This document shows positions 1-9,080 of a stretch of DNA of 64,000 bases, piece after piece. The notes below the pieces were generated by a model. That model worked only from the letters and a program-made list of their open reading frames with translations, was not told the DNA's origin and ran no database searches. Position 1 is the stretch's first letter. Every line of letters begins with the position of its first letter. This DNA comes from Alistipes sp. Its GTDB lineage: Bacteria > Bacteroidota > Bacteroidia > Bacteroidales > Rikenellaceae. The stretch is from positions 1 through 64,000 of the forward strand of contig JAFSBY010000029.1 in the NCBI GenBank assembly GCA_017437045.1. The letters run 5' to 3'. The position numbers and the translations under genes were made by a program.

Positions 1-157
1 AGTAACAAACGGGTAACCAAAGCCATTTTTATCCCCCTACAAGCAGGCAATGATCTCAAAACATGGAACCCAAACGGCGACTGTAACCGTTTGAGGGTCA
101 TTTTATTGGTGATTTTGTACGCTTTTTATTTACAAAACACACTAAAAATTAACGCTT
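1..157. other. 5' flank of susC with a small hairpin
   Basis: No coding region is visible here. A 7-bp perfect stem pairs bases 71-77 with 87-93 around a 9-base loop, followed by a T-rich stretch. It could be the end of a terminator for an upstream gene or a leader structure for susC. I could not find a convincing TAnnTTTG promoter box, so the transcription start of the susC operon is not assigned. Confidence 0.35.
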
Positions 158-3100
158 ATGGTAAGAAAACTTGTACTATCGTTAATTGCTGTTTTGGGTG
201 TTTCGTTTGCAATCGCTCAAAATAAGCAGGTTTCTGGTACAGTAGCTGATGCCAATGGTGCACCCGTAGCGGGTGCAACGGTATTGGTTGAGGGTACCAA
301 CGTGGGTACGACGACCGGTGCGGACGGTAAGTTTGCTCTTGCAGCTCCTGCAAATGGTAATCTTGTCGTTTCGTTCGTAGGTTATGAGACGCAGATCGTA
401 GCTATTGGTGGTAAGACCAATGTCTCGATTGCACTCAAGGAGGATGCCACTGCAATCGACGATGTGATCGTTGTCGCTTTCGGTACGGCTACGAAGGAGG
501 CCTTTACGGGTTCGGCTTCGGTCGTGAAGAGTGATGACATCGCAAAGCGCCAGGTAACCAATGTGGCTCAGGCTTTGGCCGGTGCTGCTGCCGGTGTCCA
601 GGTGACCAGCACGTCGGGTAATCCGACGGCATCGCCTTCGATCATCATTCGTGGTATCTCGTCGATTAACGCAGGTAAGGGCCCGCTCTATGTAGTGGAC
701 GGTGTTCCCTACTCGGGTGACTTGAACCTGATCAACCCGGCCGACATCGAGTCGCTGACCGTGCTCAAGGATGCTGCTTCGACGGCTCTGTACGGTTCGC
801 GTGGTGCTAACGGTGTGATCATGATCACGACCAAGAAGGCCAAGATGGGTGAGGCTACGGTGACCTTCGATGCTAAGTGGGGTGTAAACAGCCGCGCACT
901 GAAGCTCTACGACTACATCGACGATCCGCGTGAGTACTATGAGACGCAGTATGCTGCCCTCTACAACGACAACAAGGCAAAAGGTATGTCGTTGGCTGCA
1001 GCTCATCGTTCGGCAAACACGACGCTGGCTCAAACGGGTAATGGTGGTCTGGGTTACATCACCTATACGGTTCCCGAGGGTGAGTATCTGATCGGTACGA
1101 ACGGTAAATTTAACCCCAACGCTACGCCGGGTCGCAAGGTGACCTACAATGGTCAGGACTATTGGTTGCAGCCCGATGATTGGGTAGATGAGGCCTACAA
1201 GACCTCGATGCGTCAGGAGTACAACGTAAACGTTGCTGCCGCTACGGATCGTGCCAATTTCTACGCTTCGATGGGTTATTTGGAGAACAACGGTATCGTT
1301 GAGAACTCGAAGTACGAGCGTTATTCGGCTCGTTTGAAGGCTGACTATCAGGCCAAGAAGTGGCTGAAGGTGGGTATGAATGCTGCCTTCTCGCACTATG
1401 AGACCTCGTATCTGGCAAATGAGAGTGATTCGAACTCGACGGTCAATGTCTTTGCTTTCGCGAACACGATGGCTCCGATCTATCCGATCTATCTGCGCGA
1501 TGGTGAGGGTAACATCATGGTGGACTCGCAGGGCAACCGCATCCACGACTATGGTAATGGTATGAATGCCGGTATGAACCGTCCTAACTTCTCGAACTCG
1601 AACGCATTGGCTGCTGTTCAGCTCGATCAATACCGTATCAATGGTAACGCCTTTACGGGTACGGCTTTTGCCGACATCAACCTGTATAAGGGTCTGACCG
1701 CTACGATCAACATGGGTGCAAACCTCGATGAGTATCGTTACAATCGTATGTACAACCCCTTCTATGGTCAGTTCGCAGAGGCCGGTGGTCAGGTATCGGT
1801 AGAGCACGATCGCGCATTCGAGATCAATGCACAGCAGCTGATCAACTACGATGGTACGTTCGCTGACAAGCACCACGTACACCTGATGGTAGGTCACGAG
1901 TTCTACAAGCTTACCAGCATGGGTCTGTATGGCTCGAAGTCGAATATGTTCTCGTACGACAACATGGAGTTGGATGGTGCTGTAGTTGATGGTCAGAGCG
2001 CAAGCTCGTCGGTTGGCACCTACAATACGGAGGGTTACTTCTTCCGTGCAGACTACGATTTCGATAGCCGCTACTTTGTATCGGGTTCGTATCGTCGCGA
2101 TGCTTCGTCGAAGTTCCATCCCGACAACCGTTGGGGTAACTTCTGGTCGGCTTCGGCTGCCTGGTTGATCAACAAGGAGTCGTGGTTTGATGTGGATTGG
2201 GTTGATATGTTGAAGCTCAAGGCCTCGTATGGTTCGCAGGGTAACGACGGTATTGACAGCTACCTCTACACCGATACCTATGGCATTGCCAGCTCGGGTG
2301 GTGACTTGGCTGTCGTATTTGGCGCCAAGGGTAATAAGGATATCACCTGGGAGACCAACTCGAACTTCAACGTAGGTTTTGACTTCGAGCTCTTCGGTGG
2401 CCGCCTGGGTGGTTCGGCTGAGTACTTCAACCGCAAGACGACCGACATGTTGTTCTACTTCTCGGTAGCTCCTTCGTCGGGTTACTCGGGTTACTATGCG
2501 AACGTAGGTGACATGGCCAACCGTGGTTTCGAGATCGACCTGCACGCTACGCCGATCCAGAAGGAGAACTTCCGTTGGGATGTTACGTTGAACCTTTCGC
2601 ACTATAAGAACGAGGTTACCTACCTCGATCCTACGAAGAAGACGCTGACCGTTCAGGGTTATCAGGGTTATACGTCGGGTAACAACTTCATCGGTGAGGG
2701 TCTGTCGTACTACACGTGGTATATGCCTTCGTATGCAGGCGTAGATCCCAAGACGGGTCTTTCGCAGTGGTGGAAGGATGTAGAGAATCCGGTAAAGGAC
2801 GCCGAGGGTAACCCGGTTCTGGACGCTGAGGGTAAGCCGGTAATGGAGGCCGGTCGTGAGAAGACTACGACGTGGTCGGATGCTACCGATTATCTGGGTG
2901 ATACGTCGCTGCCTGACCTCTATGGTGGTTTCACGACGTCGTTCAGCTTCTATGGTGTTGACATCTCGGCAGCTTTCGCTTATCAGATTGGTGGTAAGAG
3001 CTACGATTCGGGTTATGCCGCTTCGATGGGTTCGCCCACCGGTGCAATGGCAGGTTCGGCATATCACAAGGATATCTTGAATGCTTGGACGCCCGAGAAT

Positions 3101-3403
3101 CCGAACTCGAATATTCCGCGTCTGCAGTATGGCGATAATGATACGGCCAGCCGTTCGGATCGTTTCTTGATCGATGCTTCGTATCTGAACATCTCGAACA
3201 TCACGGTAGGCTATACGTTGCCGCAGAAGTGGACGCGTAAGATTGGCGTGAACAGCGTACGTTTCTACCTGGCTTGTGACAATGTTTACTATTGGTCGCA
3301 GCGTGAGGGCTTTGATCCCCGTTACAGCTACACCGGTTCGACGAACTACGCAAACTACTCGCCGATGCGTACCATTTCGGGTGGTGTCAATCTCAAGTTC
3401 TAA
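158..3403 (+). CDS. SusC/RagA-family TonB-dependent outer-membrane transporter
   Basis: A 1081-residue outer-membrane TonB-dependent transporter that should import a macromolecular ligand together with the SusD-like lipoprotein encoded next. Visible in order: a signal peptide (residues 1-20, cleavage after SFAIA), a carboxypeptidase-regulatory-like beta-sandwich (about 22-95), a short TonB-box-like stretch (IDDVIVVAFG), a plug domain with the family signatures IIIRGISSINAGKGPLYVVD and DAASTALYGSRGANGVIMIT, and a long beta-barrel ending in the aromatic SGGVNLKF. Length is normal for the family. It is followed at 29 bases by susD. No glycosidase, sulfatase, sigma/anti-sigma pair or hybrid two-component regulator lies beside it, so the substrate cannot be called. 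Protein, peptide or glycan are all possible. Confidence 0.95.
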   Translation: MVRKLVLSLIAVLGVSFAIAQNKQVSGTVADANGAPVAGATVLVEGTNVGTTTGADGKFALAAPANGNLVVSFVGYETQIVAIGGKTNVSIALKEDATAIDDVIVVAFGTATKEAFTGSASVVKSDDIAKRQVTNVAQALAGAAAGVQVTSTSGNPTASPSIIIRGISSINAGKGPLYVVDGVPYSGDLNLINPADIESLTVLKDAASTALYGSRGANGVIMITTKKAKMGEATVTFDAKWGVNSRALKLYDYIDDPREYYETQYAALYNDNKAKGMSLAAAHRSANTTLAQTGNGGLGYITYTVPEGEYLIGTNGKFNPNATPGRKVTYNGQDYWLQPDDWVDEAYKTSMRQEYNVNVAAATDRANFYASMGYLENNGIVENSKYERYSARLKADYQAKKWLKVGMNAAFSHYETSYLANESDSNSTVNVFAFANTMAPIYPIYLRDGEGNIMVDSQGNRIHDYGNGMNAGMNRPNFSNSNALAAVQLDQYRINGNAFTGTAFADINLYKGLTATINMGANLDEYRYNRMYNPFYGQFAEAGGQVSVEHDRAFEINAQQLINYDGTFADKHHVHLMVGHEFYKLTSMGLYGSKSNMFSYDNMELDGAVVDGQSASSSVGTYNTEGYFFRADYDFDSRYFVSGSYRRDASSKFHPDNRWGNFWSASAAWLINKESWFDVDWVDMLKLKASYGSQGNDGIDSYLYTDTYGIASSGGDLAVVFGAKGNKDITWETNSNFNVGFDFELFGGRLGGSAEYFNRKTTDMLFYFSVAPSSGYSGYYANVGDMANRGFEIDLHATPIQKENFRWDVTLNLSHYKNEVTYLDPTKKTLTVQGYQGYTSGNNFIGEGLSYYTWYMPSYAGVDPKTGLSQWWKDVENPVKDAEGNPVLDAEGKPVMEAGREKTTTWSDATDYLGDTSLPDLYGGFTTSFSFYGVDISAAFAYQIGGKSYDSGYAASMGSPTGAMAGSAYHKDILNAWTPENPNSNIPRLQYGDNDTASRSDRFLIDASYLNISNITVGYTLPQKWTRKIGVNSVRFYLACDNVYYWSQREGFDPRYSYTGSTNYANYSPMRTISGGVNLKF

Positions 3404-3432
3404 GGTTTAATAGATAAAAATTGAGAGAGAAT

Positions 3433-5094
3433 ATGAAAAATATAATCAAGAAATTTGCCCTGTCGGTTTGTGCAGCTTTGACGTTGAGCAGCTGTATTGA
3501 GGAGACCTTCCCGACAAGTGGTGCTACGCAGGAGCAGGTGGCTGAATCGCCCTTCGCCTTGCAGGCCATGGTGAACTCGATCCCGACGGCTATGATCCTC
3601 TACGCACAGAACTATGCACAGGCATGGGACTTCGGTTATCCCGCGATCTCCGTATCGCTGACCCACATGTCGGGTGACCTTGTCATCGGTGGTGAGGATG
3701 GTTACAACTGGTTCTATTTCTGGGATCAGAATCTTGGACTGGGTGACAAATATGTATATAGCGGTTACCAGTTCTGGTATAACTATTATGCCTGGATCAA
3801 GAGCTGTAATGACGTTATTTCGACCGTTGCTGCTGTTCCCGAGGAGTCGTGGACGGACGAGCAGCGTCACTTCATGGGTATCGCATTGACCTATCGTGCC
3901 CTCTTTTATCTCGACCTGGTACGTCTGATCGAGCCGAAACCGACGACCGATCCCGACATCAAGGGTTATGAGATTCCTTCGGAGTCGCTTGGTACGGCTT
4001 GCGTAATCGTAACCGAGGCTACGACGCCCGAGATGGCTAAGGCCAACCCGCGTGCTACGGTAGAGGATATCTACAACACGGTTATCTTCCCCGACTTGGC
4101 TCGTGCTGAGGTTTGCTTGGCTGACTACCAGCGTGCGGCAAAGACGATGCCTGACATCAGCGTAGTTTATGGTCTTTCGGCTCGTGCTTATCTGGAGCGT
4201 GGTTATGCCGGTCAGGCAGGTGCTTATGCCAAGGCTGCCGAGTATGCTCGCAAGGCTATCAACTGTGGCTACACGCCGCTGACGCAGGATCAGTGGGAGA
4301 ATCCTATCACCGGTTTCAACAACTACGAGGCTAATAAGAACTCGTGGATGCTCTGCACGACGCAGACCGCTGATCAGGTTCACAACCTCTACTCGTTCAT
4401 TGCTCACATGTCGATCGAGGAGTCGTGGTCGGTTTATGGTCACGGTGTAGGTCGTTCGATCAACTCGAATCTGTACAACGAGATCGCGGACGACGACTTC
4501 CGTAAGCACTCGTGGCTCGATCCCGATTTCTTCGACTTCTACAACTACAAGAGCTGCCGTCCGGATGCTGCCTCGTTCTTTAAGGCTACGTATCAGGGTA
4601 CGCAGAACACCAAGGAGTATGGTGCCATTAAGTTCCGTCCGGGTCAGGGTGATTACACGACCTTTACGATTGGTAATGCAATCGACTTCCCGATGATGCG
4701 TATCGAGGAGATGTACCTGATCGAGGCTGAGGCTGTTGGTGCTGAGAATCTGGAGCAGGGTAAGAATCTGCTGACGCAGTTCGTACAGACCCGCCAGCCC
4801 TCCTATACCTGCCGCTCGCTCAATCTGAAGGACTTCCAGACGGAGGTTGCCAAGCATGTTCGTATCGAGTTCTGGGGTGAGGGTATTCCCTTCTACTACA
4901 AGAAACGTCTGGGCCTGGGTATCCACTTGGCTAACTCGAACTGCAAGATCAACGACGCTCGTTGGGAGCTCGATGGTGTAGCTCCTTGGTGGAATGTATG
5001 TATTCCGATTACGGAGAGCCGTTCGAACCCTGCCATTCCGGAGGATAATTTGAATCCCGATCCGGCCGATACGATCGATCCGGTTTCCGAATAG
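3433..5094 (+). CDS. SusD/RagB-family surface lipoprotein
   Basis: A 553-residue SusD-like lipoprotein that caps the SusC barrel and captures substrate at the cell surface. I start it at the ATG at 3433, because that places a clean lipoprotein signal (MKNIIKKFALSVCAALTLSSC) with the lipobox cysteine at residue 21. A TTG four codons upstream is in frame but adds nothing. The post-cysteine residues IEET are acidic, in keeping with surface export in Bacteroidetes. Helix-rich TPR-like regions typical of the SusD fold run through the middle (for example the tract around YGLSARAYLERGYAGQAGAY), and the C-terminal NARWELDGVAPWWNVCIPI tail fits the family. It is co-transcribed with the susC-like gene and with the small lipoprotein downstream. 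Confidence 0.95.
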   Translation: MKNIIKKFALSVCAALTLSSCIEETFPTSGATQEQVAESPFALQAMVNSIPTAMILYAQNYAQAWDFGYPAISVSLTHMSGDLVIGGEDGYNWFYFWDQNLGLGDKYVYSGYQFWYNYYAWIKSCNDVISTVAAVPEESWTDEQRHFMGIALTYRALFYLDLVRLIEPKPTTDPDIKGYEIPSESLGTACVIVTEATTPEMAKANPRATVEDIYNTVIFPDLARAEVCLADYQRAAKTMPDISVVYGLSARAYLERGYAGQAGAYAKAAEYARKAINCGYTPLTQDQWENPITGFNNYEANKNSWMLCTTQTADQVHNLYSFIAHMSIEESWSVYGHGVGRSINSNLYNEIADDDFRKHSWLDPDFFDFYNYKSCRPDAASFFKATYQGTQNTKEYGAIKFRPGQGDYTTFTIGNAIDFPMMRIEEMYLIEAEAVGAENLEQGKNLLTQFVQTRQPSYTCRSLNLKDFQTEVAKHVRIEFWGEGIPFYYKKRLGLGIHLANSNCKINDARWELDGVAPWWNVCIPITESRSNPAIPEDNLNPDPADTIDPVSE

Positions 5095-5120
5095 TCAAAC
5101 ACGCTTAAACACAAGAGACT

Positions 5121-6029
5121 ATGAAAATGTTGAAAAAATATGCTTATTTGCTGACAATGGCAGCCATGGCCTTTGGTTTTGCGGCTTGCTCGGAGGATAG
5201 TGCCGATTATGAGCCTGCACAGCCGGTTAGCCCCGATTGTCAGGAGGTTTATTTCGTTTCGTCGAACCCGACGACGCTGGATCTGTCGTCGATTGAGGCT
5301 CAGACGGCCGTCTTCGAGATCGTGGTGGCTCGTAACTATGCTTACGCTGCGGCTTCGATTCCGGTAAAGGTGGAGTCGGTCGATATGCTGGTCGATGGTG
5401 AGACGGAGACTCCGGCATTTGATATCCCCGAAACCATTGAGTTTGCCGATGGCGAGCTGGAGACTACGCTGAATATTTCGATGAACGGCCCGTTGGCAGA
5501 TGGTGTCTATGGGTTTAATATCGCATTCGAGGGTGAGGAGTATCTGAATCCCTACAAGGTCTTTGATGGTGGGGTGTCGTATGGCCTGAAGGTCTCGGTG
5601 GAGAACTGGGAGCTCCTGGGTATGGCTCAGATCACCGACGATATGCTGACCGGTCTGTTCGGTGCACCTTCGGTAACGTGGGAGTGCGAGTGCTGGACGC
5701 GTTCGACCAAGCCGGGTTATGTATGCTTGAAGAATGCCTATACCTCGACCTTCCCGCACAACGCTCCGGGCGACTATCAGGAGGAGGATCACTGGTGGTA
5801 TATCAACATCACGAATCCTGCTAAACTCTTGCTGGAGACGCAGTACATGGGCTTCGATTGGGGCTATGGTGAGTTCTTCTTCGGTGCTTTGGCATATGGT
5901 AAGATGGAGAATAATGTCATCACGTGGCCTGTAAATGGTCTGGCTATCGGTATGCCGGCCATGACGGGTACGAGCCTGGGTTACTATGGTAACCAGAATG
6001 GTGCTCAGAAGATCGTTCTCCCGCTCTAA
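5121..6029 (+). CDS. surface lipoprotein of the SusCD operon, function unknown
   Basis: A 302-residue lipoprotein with signal MKMLKKYAYLLTMAAMAFGF and the lipobox cysteine at residue 23. The sequence after it, CSEDS, fits the S(D/E)3-type lipoprotein export signal known from Bacteroides, so surface exposure is likely. Residues about 40-140 look like a beta-sandwich with alternating hydrophobic strands, resembling Calx-beta or BACON-like modules. The C-terminal half is rich in Trp, Tyr and Gly and may be an all-beta ligand-binding region. I do not recognise a named family. The third position in SusCD operons is usually a surface glycan- or ligand-binding protein, and that is the inferred role. 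A strong terminator closes the operon 30 bases after the stop. Confidence 0.8.
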   Translation: MKMLKKYAYLLTMAAMAFGFAACSEDSADYEPAQPVSPDCQEVYFVSSNPTTLDLSSIEAQTAVFEIVVARNYAYAAASIPVKVESVDMLVDGETETPAFDIPETIEFADGELETTLNISMNGPLADGVYGFNIAFEGEEYLNPYKVFDGGVSYGLKVSVENWELLGMAQITDDMLTGLFGAPSVTWECECWTRSTKPGYVCLKNAYTSTFPHNAPGDYQEEDHWWYINITNPAKLLLETQYMGFDWGYGEFFFGALAYGKMENNVITWPVNGLAIGMPAMTGTSLGYYGNQNGAQKIVLPL

Positions 6030-6058
6030 TTCCTTGTGAATTATAGCATGTGTTCAAG

Positions 6059-6089
6059 GGTCGTTCCTTTCGGGGAACGACCTTTTTTT
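6059..6089 (+). terminator. rho-independent terminator after the SusCD operon
   Basis: A 9-bp perfect stem (6059-6067 with 6074-6082) around a 6-base loop is followed by seven T residues. It ends the three-gene operon and separates it from the recombinase gene. Confidence 0.93.
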
Positions 6090-6188
6090 ATGCCCATAGT
6101 CCGTTCGCGTTGGGGGCTGTTTGGTAGATCGTTACGGAGGTTGTAATTTCGTTCTAAGCACAATGGTGTGCCGAGATTAAAATAACGT

Positions 6189-7454
6189 ATGGTTATGAAA
6201 AACAATCTGAAAGTGATGTTCTACATCAAACGTAAGTCGCTTGCGCGCGACGGGAAGGCTCCGATTATGATGCGTGTGACCCTGCATGGTGAGCGAGCGC
6301 AGCTCTCGACGCGGCTGACGGTCAATCCCTCGGCCTGGAATCACCTGCGCAACCGCGTGATGGGGCGGTCGCCCGAGGCGCAGCAGATCAATGAGCGGCT
6401 GGAGCAATTGCGGTGTGATATGGAGGCCTGTTACGATCGTCTGCGAAGGCGTCATCCGGAGGTGACGGCCGTCCAGGTGCGTGATAGCTATCGGGCTGAC
6501 GAGCAGCCTCATCGCACACTGTTGCAGGGGGTGCGGTATCAGAAGGAGCTGGTGGAGCGTCATCTGGGGATCGACCGCAGCCTATCGACCTATTATCGCT
6601 ATCACTCGGTCGAGAAGCATCTGCAGGCCTTTCTGCGGAGTGCCTATGGGGCTGAAGATATGTTGCTGGAGGAGTTGGACGATACCTTTCTTACGGCTTT
6701 TCGGGGCTATTTGAGCCGGGCGTGCAACCATCGTAAAAACACGGTGTGGGTCTATATGACCACGCTCAAACACATCTTGATGGAGGCGCGGTTGGGTAGT
6801 CAGCGCATCGAACGCCTCTTTGCGCGCCACAAACTGCATTGCGAATTTACGGAGCGTAACTACCTGACTATCGAGGAGATGAAACGCCTCGTCGAGTTGG
6901 ATTGTCTGGCGCTGCATCTGCGTTTGGTGCGCGATGCCTTCCTCTTCAGTTGTTTCACGGGCCTCTCGTTTGTCGATCTGAAGGGGTTGCGTGGGCGGGA
7001 TATTCGTCAGGTGGCCCATACGAGTTGGATCGAAACGACCCGCCACAAGACCGGCACGCGCATTCAGGTGCGCCTATTCGATGTACCGCATGCGATTCTG
7101 CTCCAATATATGCCTATCCACACCGACGAGGTGGTCTTTCGGCTGCCGAGCAATGGGTGGTGCAATCGTTGTCTGGCGCAACTGATGGCAATGGCCGAGA
7201 TCGACAAGCATGTCACCTTCCATTGCGCACGTCACACCTTTGCCACGACGCTGACCCTCTCGCAGGGGATGCCCATCGAGACGATCTCGAAGCTGCTGGG
7301 CCATACGAACATCCGCACGACGCAGATCTATGCGACCGTGACGCATGATTATTTGAATCTGCAGCTCGATCGGCTCTCGAAGCGCATTGATGCGTTGTGT
7401 GCCGACTGGAAAGGGGTGGCGACGGACGAAAAGGGTGCGCTTGTGGCTCAATAA
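6189..7454 (+). CDS. tyrosine recombinase / site-specific integrase (IntDOT-like)
   Basis: A 421-residue tyrosine recombinase; ATG codons at 6189 and 6195 are both possible starts. Residues 1-105 form a Bacteroidetes-type arm-binding domain, about 110-215 a SAM-like core-binding domain, and 222-400 the catalytic domain. Catalytic residues visible are K287 (RHKTGTR), H345 and R348 (HCARHTF), H372 (LLGHTNIRTT) and the nucleophile Y381 (TQIYATV). The usual first arginine of the family is serine here (S260 in FTGLSFVDL), the same substitution known in CTnDOT IntDOT. The gene stands alone, with no excisionase, relaxase or attachment site in view. Options are a lone invertase acting on nearby surface genes, a remnant of an integrated element, or a chromosomal orphan. 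The SusCD operon immediately upstream makes the first worth testing. Confidence 0.93.
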   Translation: MVMKNNLKVMFYIKRKSLARDGKAPIMMRVTLHGERAQLSTRLTVNPSAWNHLRNRVMGRSPEAQQINERLEQLRCDMEACYDRLRRRHPEVTAVQVRDSYRADEQPHRTLLQGVRYQKELVERHLGIDRSLSTYYRYHSVEKHLQAFLRSAYGAEDMLLEELDDTFLTAFRGYLSRACNHRKNTVWVYMTTLKHILMEARLGSQRIERLFARHKLHCEFTERNYLTIEEMKRLVELDCLALHLRLVRDAFLFSCFTGLSFVDLKGLRGRDIRQVAHTSWIETTRHKTGTRIQVRLFDVPHAILLQYMPIHTDEVVFRLPSNGWCNRCLAQLMAMAEIDKHVTFHCARHTFATTLTLSQGMPIETISKLLGHTNIRTTQIYATVTHDYLNLQLDRLSKRIDALCADWKGVATDEKGALVAQ

Positions 7455-7465
7455 ATGGAGGGTGT

Positions 7466-7496
7466 TTTGCGTTTGATAGAAAATTGACTACTTTTG
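7466..7496 (+). promoter_or_regulatory. promoter of porX operon
   Basis: A TTTG box at 7466-7469 and a TACTTTTG box at 7489-7496 are separated by 19 bases, matching the Bacteroidetes primary-sigma consensus. The porX ATG lies 21 bases downstream. Confidence 0.8.
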
Positions 7497-7517
7497 TAGG
7501 CCGAAAATCTGCACGTT

Positions 7518-9068
7518 ATGGTAAAAATCTTATGGGTTGATGACGAGGTCGAGCTGCTGAAACCGCATATCCTCTTTCTGCAACAGAAGGGCTATGAGGT
7601 GGCGACTTGCAACAATGGCTACGATGCGATCGACATGGCCACGGAGGAGGCCTTCGATCTGATCATCCTCGACGAAATGATGCCCGGTATGACGGGTTTG
7701 GAGACGCTCCCCAAGATCAAGGAGGTGCGTCCGACCACTCCTGTGATCATGGTCACGAAGAGCGAGGAGGAGAATATCATGGACAAGGCCGTCGGATCGA
7801 AGATCGCCGACTACCTGATCAAGCCCGTCAATCCGAACCAGGTGCTGCTCTCGATCAAGAAGAATGTGCATCAGCAACAGCTTGTGACCGAGCAGACTAC
7901 GGCCGACTATCGGTCGGAGTTCGGACGGCTCTCCGTCTCGTTGCAGCAGGCCGATACGTTCCAAGATTGGTGCGCGCTCTACCGTCGTTTGACCGCCTGG
8001 GAGATCGAGTTAGAGGATTCGACCGACCAGAGCATCAAAGAGGTGCTTTCGTATCAGAAAAACGAGGCCAATCAAGCCTTCTCGAAGTTCGTGCGCCGCA
8101 ACTATTACGATTGGATCAATCGCCGCACGGACGATACGCCGACCATGTCGCATACGTTGATGCGCTCGGCCATCTTCCCGGAGGTGGAGCGACACGAAAA
8201 GACCACGCTGCTGCTGATCGACAACTTCCGTTATGACCAGTGGCGCGCCATCTCGTCGATGCTGCGAGGCTATTACGATATTGCGGTCGATGACTTCTAT
8301 TGCGCGATCTTGCCGACGGCTACGCAGTATGCCCGTAATGCCGTTTTTGCGGGGTTGATGCCCCTGGCTATCGACCGACTGATGCCGCAGAAGTGGCTCA
8401 ACGACAACGAGGAGGGGGGTAAAAACCAATACGAGGAGGAGTTCCTGCGACGACTGATGGCCCAGAGTGGCAAGTCGTGGCGTACGACCTTCGATAAGTT
8501 AGTTCGCCCGGAGCAGGGACGACGGCTGGTGGATAACATCCGACGGATCTACGAGGCCGATTTTTCGGTGATCATTTACAACTTCCTCGATATCTTGTCG
8601 CATGCCCGTACGGAGACCGATATTGTGCGTGAACTGACTGAAAATGAGGCGGCTTTCCGTTCGCTGACGCGTTCGTGGTTTGAGCATTCGGATCTCTACA
8701 CGATCCTGCGTCTGCTCTCCGAGCGGGGCCACACGGTGATCATCACGTCGGATCATGGAACGATCCGTGTCGATAATCCGGTGCGCGTTACGGGTGATCG
8801 GGAGACCTCGGCCAATCTGCGCTATAAGACGGGTCGCAACCTGCAGTACAACGCCCGCGAGGTGTATGAGATTCAGCGTCCCGAGGATGTGCAGTTGCCC
8901 TCGAGCAACCTCTCGTCGAGCTATATTTTCGCCTACAACCGCGATTTTTTGGTCTATAACAACGATGCAAACCGCTATGTGCGCTACTATCGCAATACGT
9001 TCCAGCATGGCGGCATCTCGATGGAGGAGATGATTGTCCCCTACATCGTGCTCAAACCCAAACAATAA
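7518..9068 (+). CDS. porX: PorX-type response regulator with PglZ phosphodiesterase domain
   Basis: A 516-residue fusion of a CheY-like receiver (1-120) and a PglZ/alkaline-phosphatase-superfamily domain (about 205-515). The receiver keeps the acidic pair D8-D9, the phospho-acceptor D52 in LDEMMPGMTG, T80 and K102 (YLIKPVNP). The PglZ domain shows the metal-binding D235 (LLIDNFRYD), a threonine-rich nucleophile region at 267-269 (LPTATQYARNA) and SDHGT near residue 415. PorX regulates type IX secretion with its kinase PorY in Porphyromonas and Flavobacterium, and its PglZ domain acts on cyclic oligonucleotides and other phosphodiesters. No porY or secretion gene is in the window, and many Bacteroidota carry porX without a full T9SS. 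tsaE follows at 12 bases, a common arrangement. Confidence 0.92.
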   Translation: MVKILWVDDEVELLKPHILFLQQKGYEVATCNNGYDAIDMATEEAFDLIILDEMMPGMTGLETLPKIKEVRPTTPVIMVTKSEEENIMDKAVGSKIADYLIKPVNPNQVLLSIKKNVHQQQLVTEQTTADYRSEFGRLSVSLQQADTFQDWCALYRRLTAWEIELEDSTDQSIKEVLSYQKNEANQAFSKFVRRNYYDWINRRTDDTPTMSHTLMRSAIFPEVERHEKTTLLLIDNFRYDQWRAISSMLRGYYDIAVDDFYCAILPTATQYARNAVFAGLMPLAIDRLMPQKWLNDNEEGGKNQYEEEFLRRLMAQSGKSWRTTFDKLVRPEQGRRLVDNIRRIYEADFSVIIYNFLDILSHARTETDIVRELTENEAAFRSLTRSWFEHSDLYTILRLLSERGHTVIITSDHGTIRVDNPVRVTGDRETSANLRYKTGRNLQYNAREVYEIQRPEDVQLPSSNLSSSYIFAYNRDFLVYNNDANRYVRYYRNTFQHGGISMEEMIVPYIVLKPKQ

Positions 9069-9080
9069 CACACTTACAGC

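Noticed and set aside
182..3067. A 961-residue open frame on the minus strand opposite susC
   Set aside because: It is a shadow of the strongly biased codon use of the susC gene. The translation shows no domain, no signal and an Arg/Thr/Val-rich composition typical of antisense frames. Similar long frames opposite mfd, the M16 gene and others were rejected for the same reason.
158..5094. Polysaccharide utilisation locus with assigned substrate
   Set aside because: No glycoside hydrolase, sulfatase or dedicated regulator is adjacent, so no substrate can be supported.
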